Part shown: piece by piece, positions 1 to 8,639 of the stretch
Layout of the letters: each line of letters opens with the position of its first letter
How positions within the stretch are numbered: the stretch's first letter is position 1
Assembly (NCBI GenBank): GCA_001430745.1
Contig: KQ481977.1
Coordinates: 227,688-241,993, forward strand
Direction of reading: 5' to 3'
DNA from: Auxenochlorella pyrenoidosa
Taxonomy: Eukaryota; Chlorophyta; Trebouxiophyceae; Chlorellales; Chlorellaceae
Length of the DNA stretch: 14,306 nt
Translations under genes and position numbers: made by a program
The notes under the pieces: generated by a model
What the model saw: only the letters and a program-made list of their open reading frames with translations
What the model was told of the DNA's origin: nothing
Databases searched by the model: none

Positions 1-2
1 GC

Positions 3-1441
3 CCGCCGCCGCAGCTGCCGAACCCGGGCGACCCCCGGCCGGCGCCCGTCGGCCTCATCCCACGCCCGCAGAGGCCGGTGAGTGAGGGGCTGTGAGGGTG
101 CGCTGCCCAGCGGGCGACCCAGGAAGGCACCGCCAGGGCCCGTGCAGGCCGGCGGGCAGGCATGCGAGCTCGTGCAGATTGCAGCCATCCCCTCTGCATG
201 CACGTCCCAGTGATGTCACCATGGACAGCACCCATGGACAGCACATGTTCCTCACACGGCTGGCACCTTGCCTTGCAGCGCGGCTGCGGCGGAGGCGTGG
301 TCGGCACCGGCGTGTGCGCCAGCCCCCGCTCCTGCTGCAACAACCAGGGCCTGTGCGGCACGGGTGAGGGCCGCTAGCGGGGGAGGGGCTGCCTGTGCAC
401 AGCGGCCCTGTTGTCCAGGGGTGCAGGCCTGCCCGTGCCCAGCCTCCTGCCTGCACAGTGTGCACCACAGCACGGGGGCACTGCTGGCCAGCGGGGAACA
501 GGGGTGCAGAGCCGGGGCGCGCCTGCACAGCCCGACCACCAGCCTGCCAACCTCGCCTGCTTCCCTGGGACCCCCACCCACCCTACCCCACCCCACCCCA
601 CCCCCTCACCCCTCCTGCAGACGCCACCTTCTGCGGCGAAACATGCGTCGGCGGGCCTTGCTTTCCGCTGGCGTCCTCGCCGCCGCCCACCCCCTCCGCG
701 GATGGCGCTGTCAACCCGATTGCGAGCGCCTACTGCGGGGACGGCGCCGTGGGCACCGGTGTGTGCCTGGACGCCTCCAAGTGCTGCTCCATGTGGGGGC
801 ACTGCGGTACCGGCTTCACGTACTGCTCGTCGGACCGGGGGTACTGCATGGTGAGCCGGCCTGCTTCCTGGCGCTGCCGACACAAGGGGGCTTGCCGAAA
901 CAAGGGGCGCTGCCGACACAAGAGGGGCCGCGAGTGCGCGTGCCTCCCTGGCTGTTGCAGCATGGTTGCCCCCCTGCCCGCAAAGCGCGCCGACATGCCC
1001 GTCCCGCCGACGGCTCTGCTGCTGCAGGGCGGCCCCTGCGTGGACTACTCTGGTTCTGCGGTCGCACAGGTGAGGAGCCCGCCAAGCCAGGCGGCAAAGA
1101 GCCAGCCAAGCCAGCCGGTAGCCCGCCCGCTGGGCTGCAGATGGGCGCAGCTGGGCTGTGAGTGCCGGCCCGCCAGCAGCGGGCCGCCGAGCATGCACCG
1201 CCGAGCATTCGGTCCTCATACCCTGCCCCGCCCTGCGGCCCCCGTGCGCCTCCAACCCCCCCATCCCCCACCCCCCACCGACTTCACACCCACCACACCA
1301 CCACCTCAACCCCACCACCCTCCCCTGCAGGCCGCTCCCCAGCTGGGCAACGGCACAGCCATGTTTGACAACCAGTTCGACTATGCCCGCTACAGCCAGC
1401 TGAGGAGCGCCCTGGGGGCCAAGGCCTACTTCGCACGCTGA
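3..1441 (+). CDS. Hevein-type (CBM18) chitin-binding protein, 3' part; probably the C-terminus of a GH18 chitinase
   Basis: The 5' end lies outside the window. Five exons join in phase: 3-77, 279-363, 621-850, 1028-1069 and 1331-1441 (TGA), giving 180 visible residues. Exon 1 is a proline-rich linker starting PPPQLPNPGDPRP. Two CBM18 domains follow, each with the eight-cysteine hevein spacing. The first starts CGGGVVGTGVCASPRSCC and is split by intron 2; the second starts CGDGAVGTGVCLDASKCC and ends YCM/GGPC across intron 3. A short tail contains the N-glycosylation sequon NGT and ends KAYFAR. All donors are GTGAG; three of four acceptors are CTGCAG. CBM18 binds chitin or GlcNAc oligomers and such proteins are normally secreted. 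The catalytic domain is inferred only from the matching tail of the chitinase downstream (2956-7707); a lectin without catalytic domain is the alternative. Confidence 0.8.
573..620 (+). other. C-rich (CCCCA)n tract before the acceptor of intron 2, first chitin-binding gene
   Basis: Repeats of the form ACCCCACCCCACCCC run directly into TCACCCCTCCTGCAG. This is the intron's pyrimidine tract, almost entirely C rather than T. The complementary strand meets a G-quadruplex pattern. A similar C-rich tract lies at about 1253-1330 before the acceptor of intron 4. Confidence 0.7.
871..928 (+). repeat. Three imperfect copies of an ~18-bp repeat inside intron 3 of the first chitin-binding gene
   Basis: Direct reading shows GCTGCCGACACAAGGGG, then GCTTGCCGAAACAAGGGG, then CGCTGCCGACACAAGAGG in tandem, 20 bases after the GTGAGC donor. 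It lies wholly within the intron (851-1027). No function is evident. Confidence 0.75.
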
Positions 1442-1498
1442 GCCCGCTGAGCGGGTCCCAAGGCCTACTTTGCCTGCTGAGCCCGCTTAACGGGGGCC
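1421..1498 (+). repeat. 39-bp tandem duplication across the stop codon of the first chitin-binding gene
   Basis: AAGGCCTACTTCGCACGCTG at 1421 recurs as AAGGCCTACTTTGCCTGCTG at 1460, an exact 39-bp offset. Similarity continues through GAGCCCGCTGAGCGGG against GAGCCCGCTTAACGGG. The first copy encodes the final residues and stop; the second lies just after it in the presumed 3' UTR. Confidence 0.85.
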
Positions 1499-2955
1499 TG
1501 TCCCTGCGGGGCATGGCGCGCCTTGCAACTCACCCAGGCGCCCGCGCTGCTCCCCGACTGCACCAAGAAAGCAACAGACAGTGAGACAGGTCACGCTGGT
1601 TTGGGGCGCCCCTGCAAGTGCAAGCCCCTGCAAGCGTCGATGCCACGCCCCATTGTGGCACGCCCACGTCGTGCAGACCCTGTCTGATGAGTGCTCCCAA
1701 AGCACAATGCCTTTCCCAATTGCTTGCCCGTCTTGCCCTGCCCTGCCAATCCCTTCATTTGCGCTGCCACCGCTGCACGCTCCCCGACGCCCTTCTTCTG
1801 ACAGCCACCCGCTGCCCTCCATGCTTGCCTCTCTCCTGGGCCACCAAGGCCAGCAGTACAGCAGTACCTTTCGATACCCTTTTCTTGACCTCCATTTCCT
1901 TTGACCCTGCCGCACAAACCCAGAAGGAATCAGCTGGGCGCCTGCACTGACGTGACCCTCTATTCCACTCCCTGCCTGCTGCCCCACAGCACGAATGCCA
2001 AACTTTTTTGTGTTGCCCATTGCACACCGCTGCCTACTGCACACACCTCGCCTCGGCACGACTGTCCCTGTCCTTGTGAGACGTAGATTTCCGTTTGCCT
2101 CAAACGCTGCATCGAAGGCTCAGCATACCTTTCATCCAGAAGCGCAAACCAGGGCAGCTTGACTGCCGCACACCATCCACAGTGCAGGGCCGGCTTGCTT
2201 TGCCACCACTGTATCACCCGAATACCTCGCGACCTGGTGTGCCTGCACTGCGACCATAGCAGCCCGGCAGCACGCATGTGCTGGCATCTTTCTGCTGCTC
2301 TGAGGCGGGGACGGTGCCAGGACAGATGGTTGCCACCTCTGCTGGCTGCCTAAGTCAAGCGGCCCGCTGCCCCAGTAGTAACAGCTTGGGCTCCCTCACG
2401 GCACACCCGGGTAGGTCACGTCTGCTTAGGTCGCTGATGGTCACGGTCGACGTGGCTGGGCTCCATTCGCTGCACGCCCAGGGCCCCAGCCCAAGGCTTG
2501 GGCAGACCCACCCAAGCAGGGAAGCACTGTAGGCCCGGGTTCCTGGGATGGATTGACAGGGATTCAGTGCTCGGGAGTGCTTCCAGGCAAGCGGCTCCGG
2601 CACTGCCATGGCATCAAGGAATTGATGACCATCACAAGACGACCAACCTGAGGGATGGCTCTTGAAGGTGCGCCAGCGATATCCAGCAAACGAAAGGACA
2701 GGAAGGGCCTGCAGCAGGTGCCGCCCCGGGAGGAGGCGGCGGCAGACGCTGAGCCTGCTGCAGTGGTCGTCAATGGCTCGGGGCCACACACGCACACAGT
2801 GGCCGCAATATTGTCTATCGAATCACTGCGTGCTTTTGCGACCCGTGCCAGCTCCAGCCTCGCCCCCGCCCTCCCGCTCAAAGACGGTCATCCCACCTCC
2901 TGTCCCCGCATGCTGCGGCCGCGCAACCCAGCTGCGATTTTGTGCTCAGCGCTAG
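1442..2955. other. Intergenic region between the two chitin-binding genes
   Basis: These 1.5 kb hold the 3' UTR of the upstream gene and the promoter/5' UTR of the chitinase. Short open frames occur on both strands, but none shows a recognisable domain or joins to a neighbour through splice sites in phase. I saw no TGTAA, the usual green-algal poly(A) signal, soon after 1441. Base composition is less GC-extreme than in the exons. No RNA gene was recognised. Confidence 0.6.
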
Positions 2956-5900
2956 ATGCCGCGACTACACACCCTGCTGCCGGCGGTTCTTGCGGTGCTG
3001 CTTGCGAGCAGCAGTACCGGGGCTGCAGAACCGTTCCGCAGCGTTTGCTTCATCACAGATTGGGCTCAGGCAAGCTAGCAGCCAGCAGGGGGTTGCACAG
3101 CTGCCTGGCACCGGCCTGGGCACTGCCGCCGCCACTGCCGCCAGCTGCCAGCACAACTGCTGTTCCTGAATTGTGGGGCCAGCGTACCGCTTGGTTTTCA
3201 ACAGAACAGCCTATGCTGGGGTAGCCCCCGGAGTGGGCAGCTTTTCGCAAGTTGACTGCTGAGGCTGTGGATGCTGACGTTTGCCCCTGTTTGCCGCCCC
3301 AGCATCTGCAGTACCGGCCCTGTGATGCCTGGCAGCCGCGCCAGCTGAATGCCACGCTGTGCACCCATGTCCACTTTGCCTTCGCCTTTTTGAACACGGG
3401 TGAGGCACCGCCAGGCAGGCGCTTCGACAAGCTGCCATTTATCAGGCTCCCGGTGCACATGCACCACATGCGTGTGCCCCCAGCACTGCCCTCCCCCAGC
3501 ACCCAACAACACTGCGTCCAGCGCTGCTCCGCTCACTGCAGACTTCTCCCCCTTGCTGCGGGAGTGGAACGATGCCAGCGTGCTGCTGCCCCAGACGCGC
3601 GCGCTGCGCGCGCAGAACCCGACCCTCAAGCTGCTGCTGGCCATCGGCGGCTGGACAATGAACCTCGAAGACTCCCCGGTGGGTGCAACTCCCCCGCTGT
3701 GTTGATGATTGACCAGCGCCGCAATGGTTCAGATGAACTAGGCTGAGACGCAGGTGTGCAGCTGCGCGGGCCGCAAGCAGGCGGCCCTGCGCTGCCACCC
3801 TGCCTCTGCTGCTGCTCTGGGGGCACAGCCACCAAGCCCCTCTACTGCCTGCCACTACCACACCTGCAGTACCGCTTCAGGTTCAGTCAAGCAGTGGCCA
3901 CGAGTGCCTCTCGCGCACAGTTTATAAACAAAACAATGGCCTGGCTCGACCGATTCGGCTTTGACGGGTGCGTGCGTCGCGCTGGGCTGGCCGGCGCACA
4001 GGCATGCACTGTATGCCTGGCCGAGAACCGACCCTGGGGCCCATGTTGTGCCTGCCTGCGCTGCATGGCGCGCCAGGGAGGGCGGCCACTCGGGCCGGCC
4101 CTGTCGGCATGCGCATACAGCTGCCCTCAGGCACCCTCCCGCGCCACCTGGTGCAAGCAACGCCGGGCCTTGCCTCTGCGAAACGCTGCGCCCCCTTGCA
4201 GCCCCGCCATCTCTTCCGATCACCCCACACCTCCTTTGCCCTGCCCCCTGTCCCCGCAAACAGCCCCTCCTGCCCCCTGCCCATGAGTGCAGCATCGACA
4301 TTGATTGGGAGTACCCGGGGGATCTGAACCGGGGTGGCAGCCCCCAGGACAAGCGCAACCTCGGTCTGTTCTTCCGGGAGTTTAGGGCGGAGCAGCGGCG
4401 GAGGGGCCGGCGGTACCTGCTGGCCATGTCGACTGCGGCAGCTGCCTCTGGGCGGGCGGGTGAGTGCGCCAGGCCCGGCTTCGTGAGGCTGGCACAGCCT
4501 GCATGTGTGTGCCAGCGAGGGGTATTGGCATGCCCCTCTGCAGCGCCCCACGGGGCCGGCCGGGCTGCTGCCTAGGCGCGGCGCCAGGGCCGCGCGGGCA
4601 GCGGGGTCTGACCCATGTGGCTGGACCTTGCTGGACTTGCCTCTCCACCACCTGCCTTTTTCCGCCTGCACCGCACCACACTGCACCGCACCGCACAGCA
4701 CAGCACAATTCCTCACACTTCCGCGCCTTGCGCTGCAGGCCTGGACATGCCTGCCATGATCGGCACGCTGGACTACATTTCAATCATGACGTACGACTTC
4801 CATGGAGCCTGTGAGCAGGGGAGGGGGAGGGGCGCCAGGTTATGTGCAAAAGGGTGGCGGAGGGAGAGCGGTACCCATGCTCGACTTCCACGGAGCCTGT
4901 GAGCAGGGGAGGGGCCGGGAGTGCGGCCGAGGGACGCAGGGGACACATGCTGCATGGCCTTGCACTCCCACGGAGCCTGCAAGTGGGAGCAGGGGGTGGG
5001 GACCTGAGCAGGCTGCCCCAGTGGGGATGGAGAGGGGCTTTGCCCTCGAGGCGCCCTGCCTGTGACTAGCGCGCACGCCGCCCTGCAGACCGTGCGCAGG
5101 CAAGGCTGCCAAGCCGCAGGGCGCTGCTTGCCGCGTTGCAGCATGTGCCGTTGTTGACGAGCCCGACCCGCTGCCTGGGCTGCCCTTGCGCTGCAGGGGA
5201 GACGCGGGTGTACCACCTGGCGCCCTGGAAGGACCCTCAGGTGGGGAAGCTGTTTTCTATCGAGTACACGGCATCCATTTTTCCTCCTGCCGCAGGCAGG
5301 CCCGCCCTGAAAGCAGCGCATGCGTTGCTGGGTGGAGAAAGCCTGGCCCAGCCCTGCTGCGCTGCGCCTGCTGCCCGCCCTGCGTGCCGCCTCACTGCGC
5401 GGGCAGGCCGGCAGTGCTGTGACCACAAGTTTGTGAATACCCCGCAGGGCGGGACGCTCGACATTGTGAGCACACTGGACTATTACATCCGAGTGGCAAA
5501 GTGGCCAAAGAGGTGAGAGAAGGGCGAACTCGCGTGAGTCAGCCTGCCAGCTGGCATGCGTGTGCTAGCCTGCCAGCTGGCATGCGTGTGAGCCTGCCGA
5601 GGGCCAAAGCCTGCGATGAGGACACCTAACCCACCTAGTGGGGTGGTGTTGAACAACACAGGATTGACTGTTATGCCAGCCAGCATGCGTGCGTGCCAGG
5701 CTGCCCAGGCACCTGCCGAGCCGGCCGGCCACCTGCACGCCAGCCCCTTTGCTGCTGAGAAAGCGCGCCAGCGTGCAACGCGTGCCTCAGTGCAACGCGT
5801 GCCTCACGCCGCCCCTACCCCCCCACATCCCTGTGGCAGCAAGCTCAACCTGGGCCTGGCCACCTATGGACGCTCCTGGAAGCTGCTGCCGACGGCGTGC

Positions 5901-7707
5901 GCCGCAGCGCCCGGCCTGCCGTCGCCTCTGGGCTCGCCAGCCAGCGGGCCCGGCGCCGCATCGCAATGCACCAGTGGGTTTTCCGAGGCGGCCGCTGTGG
6001 CACTTTGCTGCCTGGTCATGGCAGTTACTGTGGCCCTTTGCTGCCCATCCATGGCAGCTAGTGGGCCGCTTTGTTGCCTGCCTGCCAGGCTGAGCACCGT
6101 ACGGTGCATTCCTCAACCGGTGGCTGCTGCGGGCAGGCAGGCGTGGCAGGCGGTAGGCGCAGCGGAGCTTGGCTCAGCCTCGAGCTTTCCTGTAAGCGCA
6201 CAGCTGCCCGCCTCGCCTGCCCCACCGCGCCGCCTCCCCCGCGCCGTGCTCCCTCGCTGCAGGGGAGGCGGGCTTCTCCTCCTGGTCTGAGATCAGGCGC
6301 ATGATTGCCACAGGTCGCATGAAGGTGCGGCGCTGCCAGGCCTGGTTTTGCGTCACAATGGACCGACGCGCCTTGCAACGTGCCCACGGGTGGCCCACCC
6401 CCTTTAGGGCGTGCTGACGCCGGCTCAGGCGCCTGCCCGCTCTTGCGCTGCAGGTTGCAATTGACAGGACAGCCAAGGCGGCGTACCTGCAGACCCCGGC
6501 GGGCATATGGATCTCCTTTGACCTCCCAGAGACCCTGTGGATGAAGGCGGCGGCCGCTCGGCAGATGGGCCTGGGGGGGCTGATGGTGAGGCCGTGAAAG
6601 GCCGTGCAGCTCTGCGATGGGAGGGGAAGGGGGCCAGCGAGCGAGATCGACGAGCGACATAGGGCCGCCGGGTGCATAGGCAAGCAGGCCGGCTGCGCCT
6701 GCACTCCGTGCTGGCGCCCTTTTGGTCAAAGCGGCACCGGCATGCCCCCCACAGGTGTGGACCGCTGACCTGGACGACAGCTCCCACACGATGCTGAAGG
6801 TGGTCAAGTACGGGCAGAATCCGGGCAGCTACCTGCAGTACCTGCCGCACCCCAAGGCGCCGCCACCTGTCAAGCGCCCCGCAAAGCCAGCCTCTGCGGT
6901 CACGGCGGCAGCAGGCACGGCAGCCTGCGCCAGCGGCGCCGCCGTTGCCGCCGCGGCTGCGCAGGCAGCAGCAGGTGGGTGGCGTCGACCTACACGGCGT
7001 AGCCTATGAAAGCCCTGCCCGCTGCCCTGTTTCAAGAGGCCAGCTGCCCCGCCTTGCTGTCTCCTTGCCAGATGCTGCCGTGCACCTGCGGCCCTTGCAA
7101 GGTGCGATGCCACCCTGTCTGAGCCTGCCACCCCTCCCAGGCAGCCAGCCCTCGCTTCTCAGTCACCTCGCGCCAGCGCTGGCCCCTGCGCTCCTGCAGG
7201 CGTGCGCTGCGGGCGGGGCGCGGTGGGCAACGGCGCCTGCTGGGCACCCACCCTGTGCTGCTCTCAGTGGGGGCACTGCGGGGCGGCGCCGCTCTACTGC
7301 AGCCTGGAAGCTGGCTGCCTCGGCGGCCCCTGCCGCAGCTACGCCGGCACTCCTTACGGCCGGGTGGGTTGGCGGCAGGGCACCGTGCCTGGCGGGCACT
7401 GGCCCGTAGAAACAGGGTCAGCGTTGGTGACGACTCGGCTTCAGCGAGGCATGCATGCCGTCGTTGCGCCAGGGTCACACAGTGACGCAGCCAGCCCTTG
7501 TGCGACGCCCTGGGCAGCCTCGCGAGCCGACTGTTAGGGCGGCTGCCGCTGTACTGCCCTCGCCTGCAGGCCCCGCCCGCCAACGGAACCTCCATGACCG
7601 ACAGCAGGGCAGTGTATGCGCGCATGAGGTGGGTGGGAGGAAGGGCAGACTCGCCTTGCGGATGGAGGGCGCAGGAGGGTCCGTGTCGCAAGTTTTATTG
7701 CGGATAG
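2956..7707 (+). CDS. Secreted GH18 chitinase with C-terminal CBM18 domain (14 exons)
   Basis: Predicted to hydrolyse beta-1,4 GlcNAc links in chitin outside the cell. Exons: 2956-3069, 3312-3399, 3542-3678, 3870-3967, 4293-4459, 4739-4810, 5197-5240, 5415-5512, 5840-5973, 6263-6324, 6454-6585, 6755-6974, 7200-7363, 7570-7707 (TAG). All phases agree, giving 555 residues. Residues 1-24 form a signal peptide (MPRLHTLLPAVLAVLLASSS...). GH18 begins VCFITDWAQ/YRPCDAW. The catalytic motif DGIDIDWE spans residues 145-152, E152 being the expected proton donor. MTYDFHGAW (218-226), LATYGRSW (279-286) and VWTADLDD (383-390) follow. After an Ala-rich linker, one eight-cysteine CBM18 lies at 459-500. Intron 1 has a GC donor. 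The last exon is the least certain part: a GTGGGT donor at 7629 could splice to an unseen terminal exon. The tail resembles that of the gene at 3-1441. Confidence 0.88.
3070..3311 (+). other. GC-AG intron (chitinase intron 1)
   Basis: The first exon ends TGGGCTCAG and the intron starts GCAAGC. Reading through meets TAG at 3076-3078, and no GT donor lies in frame between the signal peptide and that stop. Joining to the CTGCAG acceptor at 3311 restores WAQ/YRPCDAW, the expected GH18 strand. CAG|GCAAG is the usual context for GC-AG introns. Confidence 0.8.
4794..4998 (+). repeat. Reiterated splice-donor segment at the start of chitinase intron 6
   Basis: The exon 6 end and its donor, CGACTTCCATGGAGCCTGTG followed by AGCAGGGGAGG, begin at 4794. 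They recur at 4882 with one mismatch over 31 bases, an 88-bp offset. A weaker third copy, CTCCCACGGAGCCTGCAAGT followed by GGGAGCAGGGGG, lies around 4966-4998. The true donor is at 4811; the copy places a second identical GTGAGC donor at 4899. Confidence 0.8.
5541..5591 (+). repeat. 26-bp tandem repeat in chitinase intron 8
   Basis: AGCCTGCCAGCTGGCATGCG followed by TGTG occurs at 5541 and again at 5567. Each copy holds the palindrome GCCAGCTGGC. The repeat lies wholly within the intron (5513-5839). Confidence 0.8.
5773..5806 (+). repeat. Perfect 17-bp direct repeat in chitinase intron 8
   Basis: GTGCAACGCGTGCCTCA occurs twice back to back, about 35 bases before the acceptor at 5839. Confidence 0.85.
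5995..6093 (+). repeat. Three 33-bp tandem repeats in chitinase intron 9
   Basis: Units begin at 5995 (CTGTGGCACTTTGCTGCC), 6028 (CTGTGGCCCTTTGCTGCC) and 6061 (GTGGGCCGCTTTGTTGCC), an exact 33-bp spacing. The third copy is the most diverged. The array lies 21 bases after the GTGGGT donor. Confidence 0.75.
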
Positions 7708-8639
7708 ACAGTCTTAAAGCCCAAACAATCAAGGGGCCTCAGTGGGATGGATGGAGTGGTCGCCTGGCAGGGTCATGTGCCGCCCTGCCGGGCCAAGAAT
7801 CAAGGCTTGAATACGATGAGTGTTGTGGACATGGCGTGTCCAAAGCAGCTTGCTCAAGCTGCCGACCCCCTGACTGGCACTGCCTGCTGCTGCAGCGCTC
7901 TCAAGGGTGCACTCGGGGGACGATGACGGCCAGGATAGACAGCCTGCCAGCCCAACAACCGTCCTACATGGCAATTACTTGCATTCTGAATGTACCCTGC
8001 ACCTGACTTGCACTGACTTGCAACACTGGCATTTTGATTGATATTGGTTGACTATCTAGATGAAAGCGCCTCTTCGCTGCTGTTCTGGGAGAGGGCAGCG
8101 GCGGGCAGGTGGCTGCGGTTGGCTTTCCAATGGCAGAGGCATGCATCGAGTAGCAGAGTGTCCAGCAGACGTACACATCCCACATCGGCCAGCTCAAGCA
8201 TGAATGTACTGCAAGCTGTTGGCGGGAGCGAGCGATAAGGCTGAGGGCCGTGCTGGCCTTGCTCAAGTGTGGCTGAGCAGGGGCAAGTGCTGCGCAAGGC
8301 GGCTGGCAGGACAGCCAGCCCAGCAGCGTGCGCGCTCCCGCTGCGGACTGGCGGATTCCGGCTTGCAATAAGACCTCTTCTGGTGGTTGTGGGGGCCTGT
8401 TCGCCTGAAATAAGACAGTGTTCCCCCTGGCGCCTTCCTGCTGCGTGCGTGCTGTGCGAGTTTCAAGCCCCCACCGCACGAAACTGGTATGCGTCGATAA
8501 ATTGAGCTGCCCAATAACGTGATTCGGCCACCATACAGCAAAATACTCCTTTGCGAAAACGTTTATGCGATCTGCGACTTCCCCCTTGCTTTCCTCAAGC
8601 CCTCACAGTGTTTCGCCCCTTTTATAGCTTGATGTACCG
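7708..8639. other. Intergenic region between the chitinase and the membrane-protein gene
   Basis: These 930 bases hold no open frame with recognisable domains. They should contain the chitinase 3' UTR and the promoter of the gene at 8640. A short tandem repeat, CTGACTTGCA twice, lies near 8002-8021. From about 8480 the sequence is clearly richer in A and T (for example GCGAAAACGTTTATGCG near 8555), as expected for a promoter in this GC-rich genome. No TGTAA poly(A) signal was seen. Confidence 0.55.
8480..8639 (+). promoter_or_regulatory. AT-richer presumed promoter/5' UTR of the membrane-protein gene
   Basis: This stretch is noticeably lower in GC than its surroundings. A TTTTATAG at about 8620-8627 resembles a TATA element but lies only 13 bases before the ATG, too close to act as one for this start. 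It could instead be UTR or an acceptor-like site. Assignment rests on position and composition only. Confidence 0.35.

Noticed and set aside
268..1161. Long open frame (297 codons) overlapping the first chitin-binding gene in another frame
   Set aside because: It runs through exons and introns alike, is low-complexity Ala/Pro/Arg, and has no domain; the hevein exons in other frames explain the region.
2655..3224. Plus-strand open frame starting MALEGAPAISSKRKDRKG
   Set aside because: It overlaps the chitinase signal-peptide exon in a different frame and shows no family match; an equally long frame exists on the opposite strand.
8620..8627. TTTTATAG as a TATA box
   Set aside because: Only 13 bases from the chosen ATG, too close for a TATA element feeding that start.
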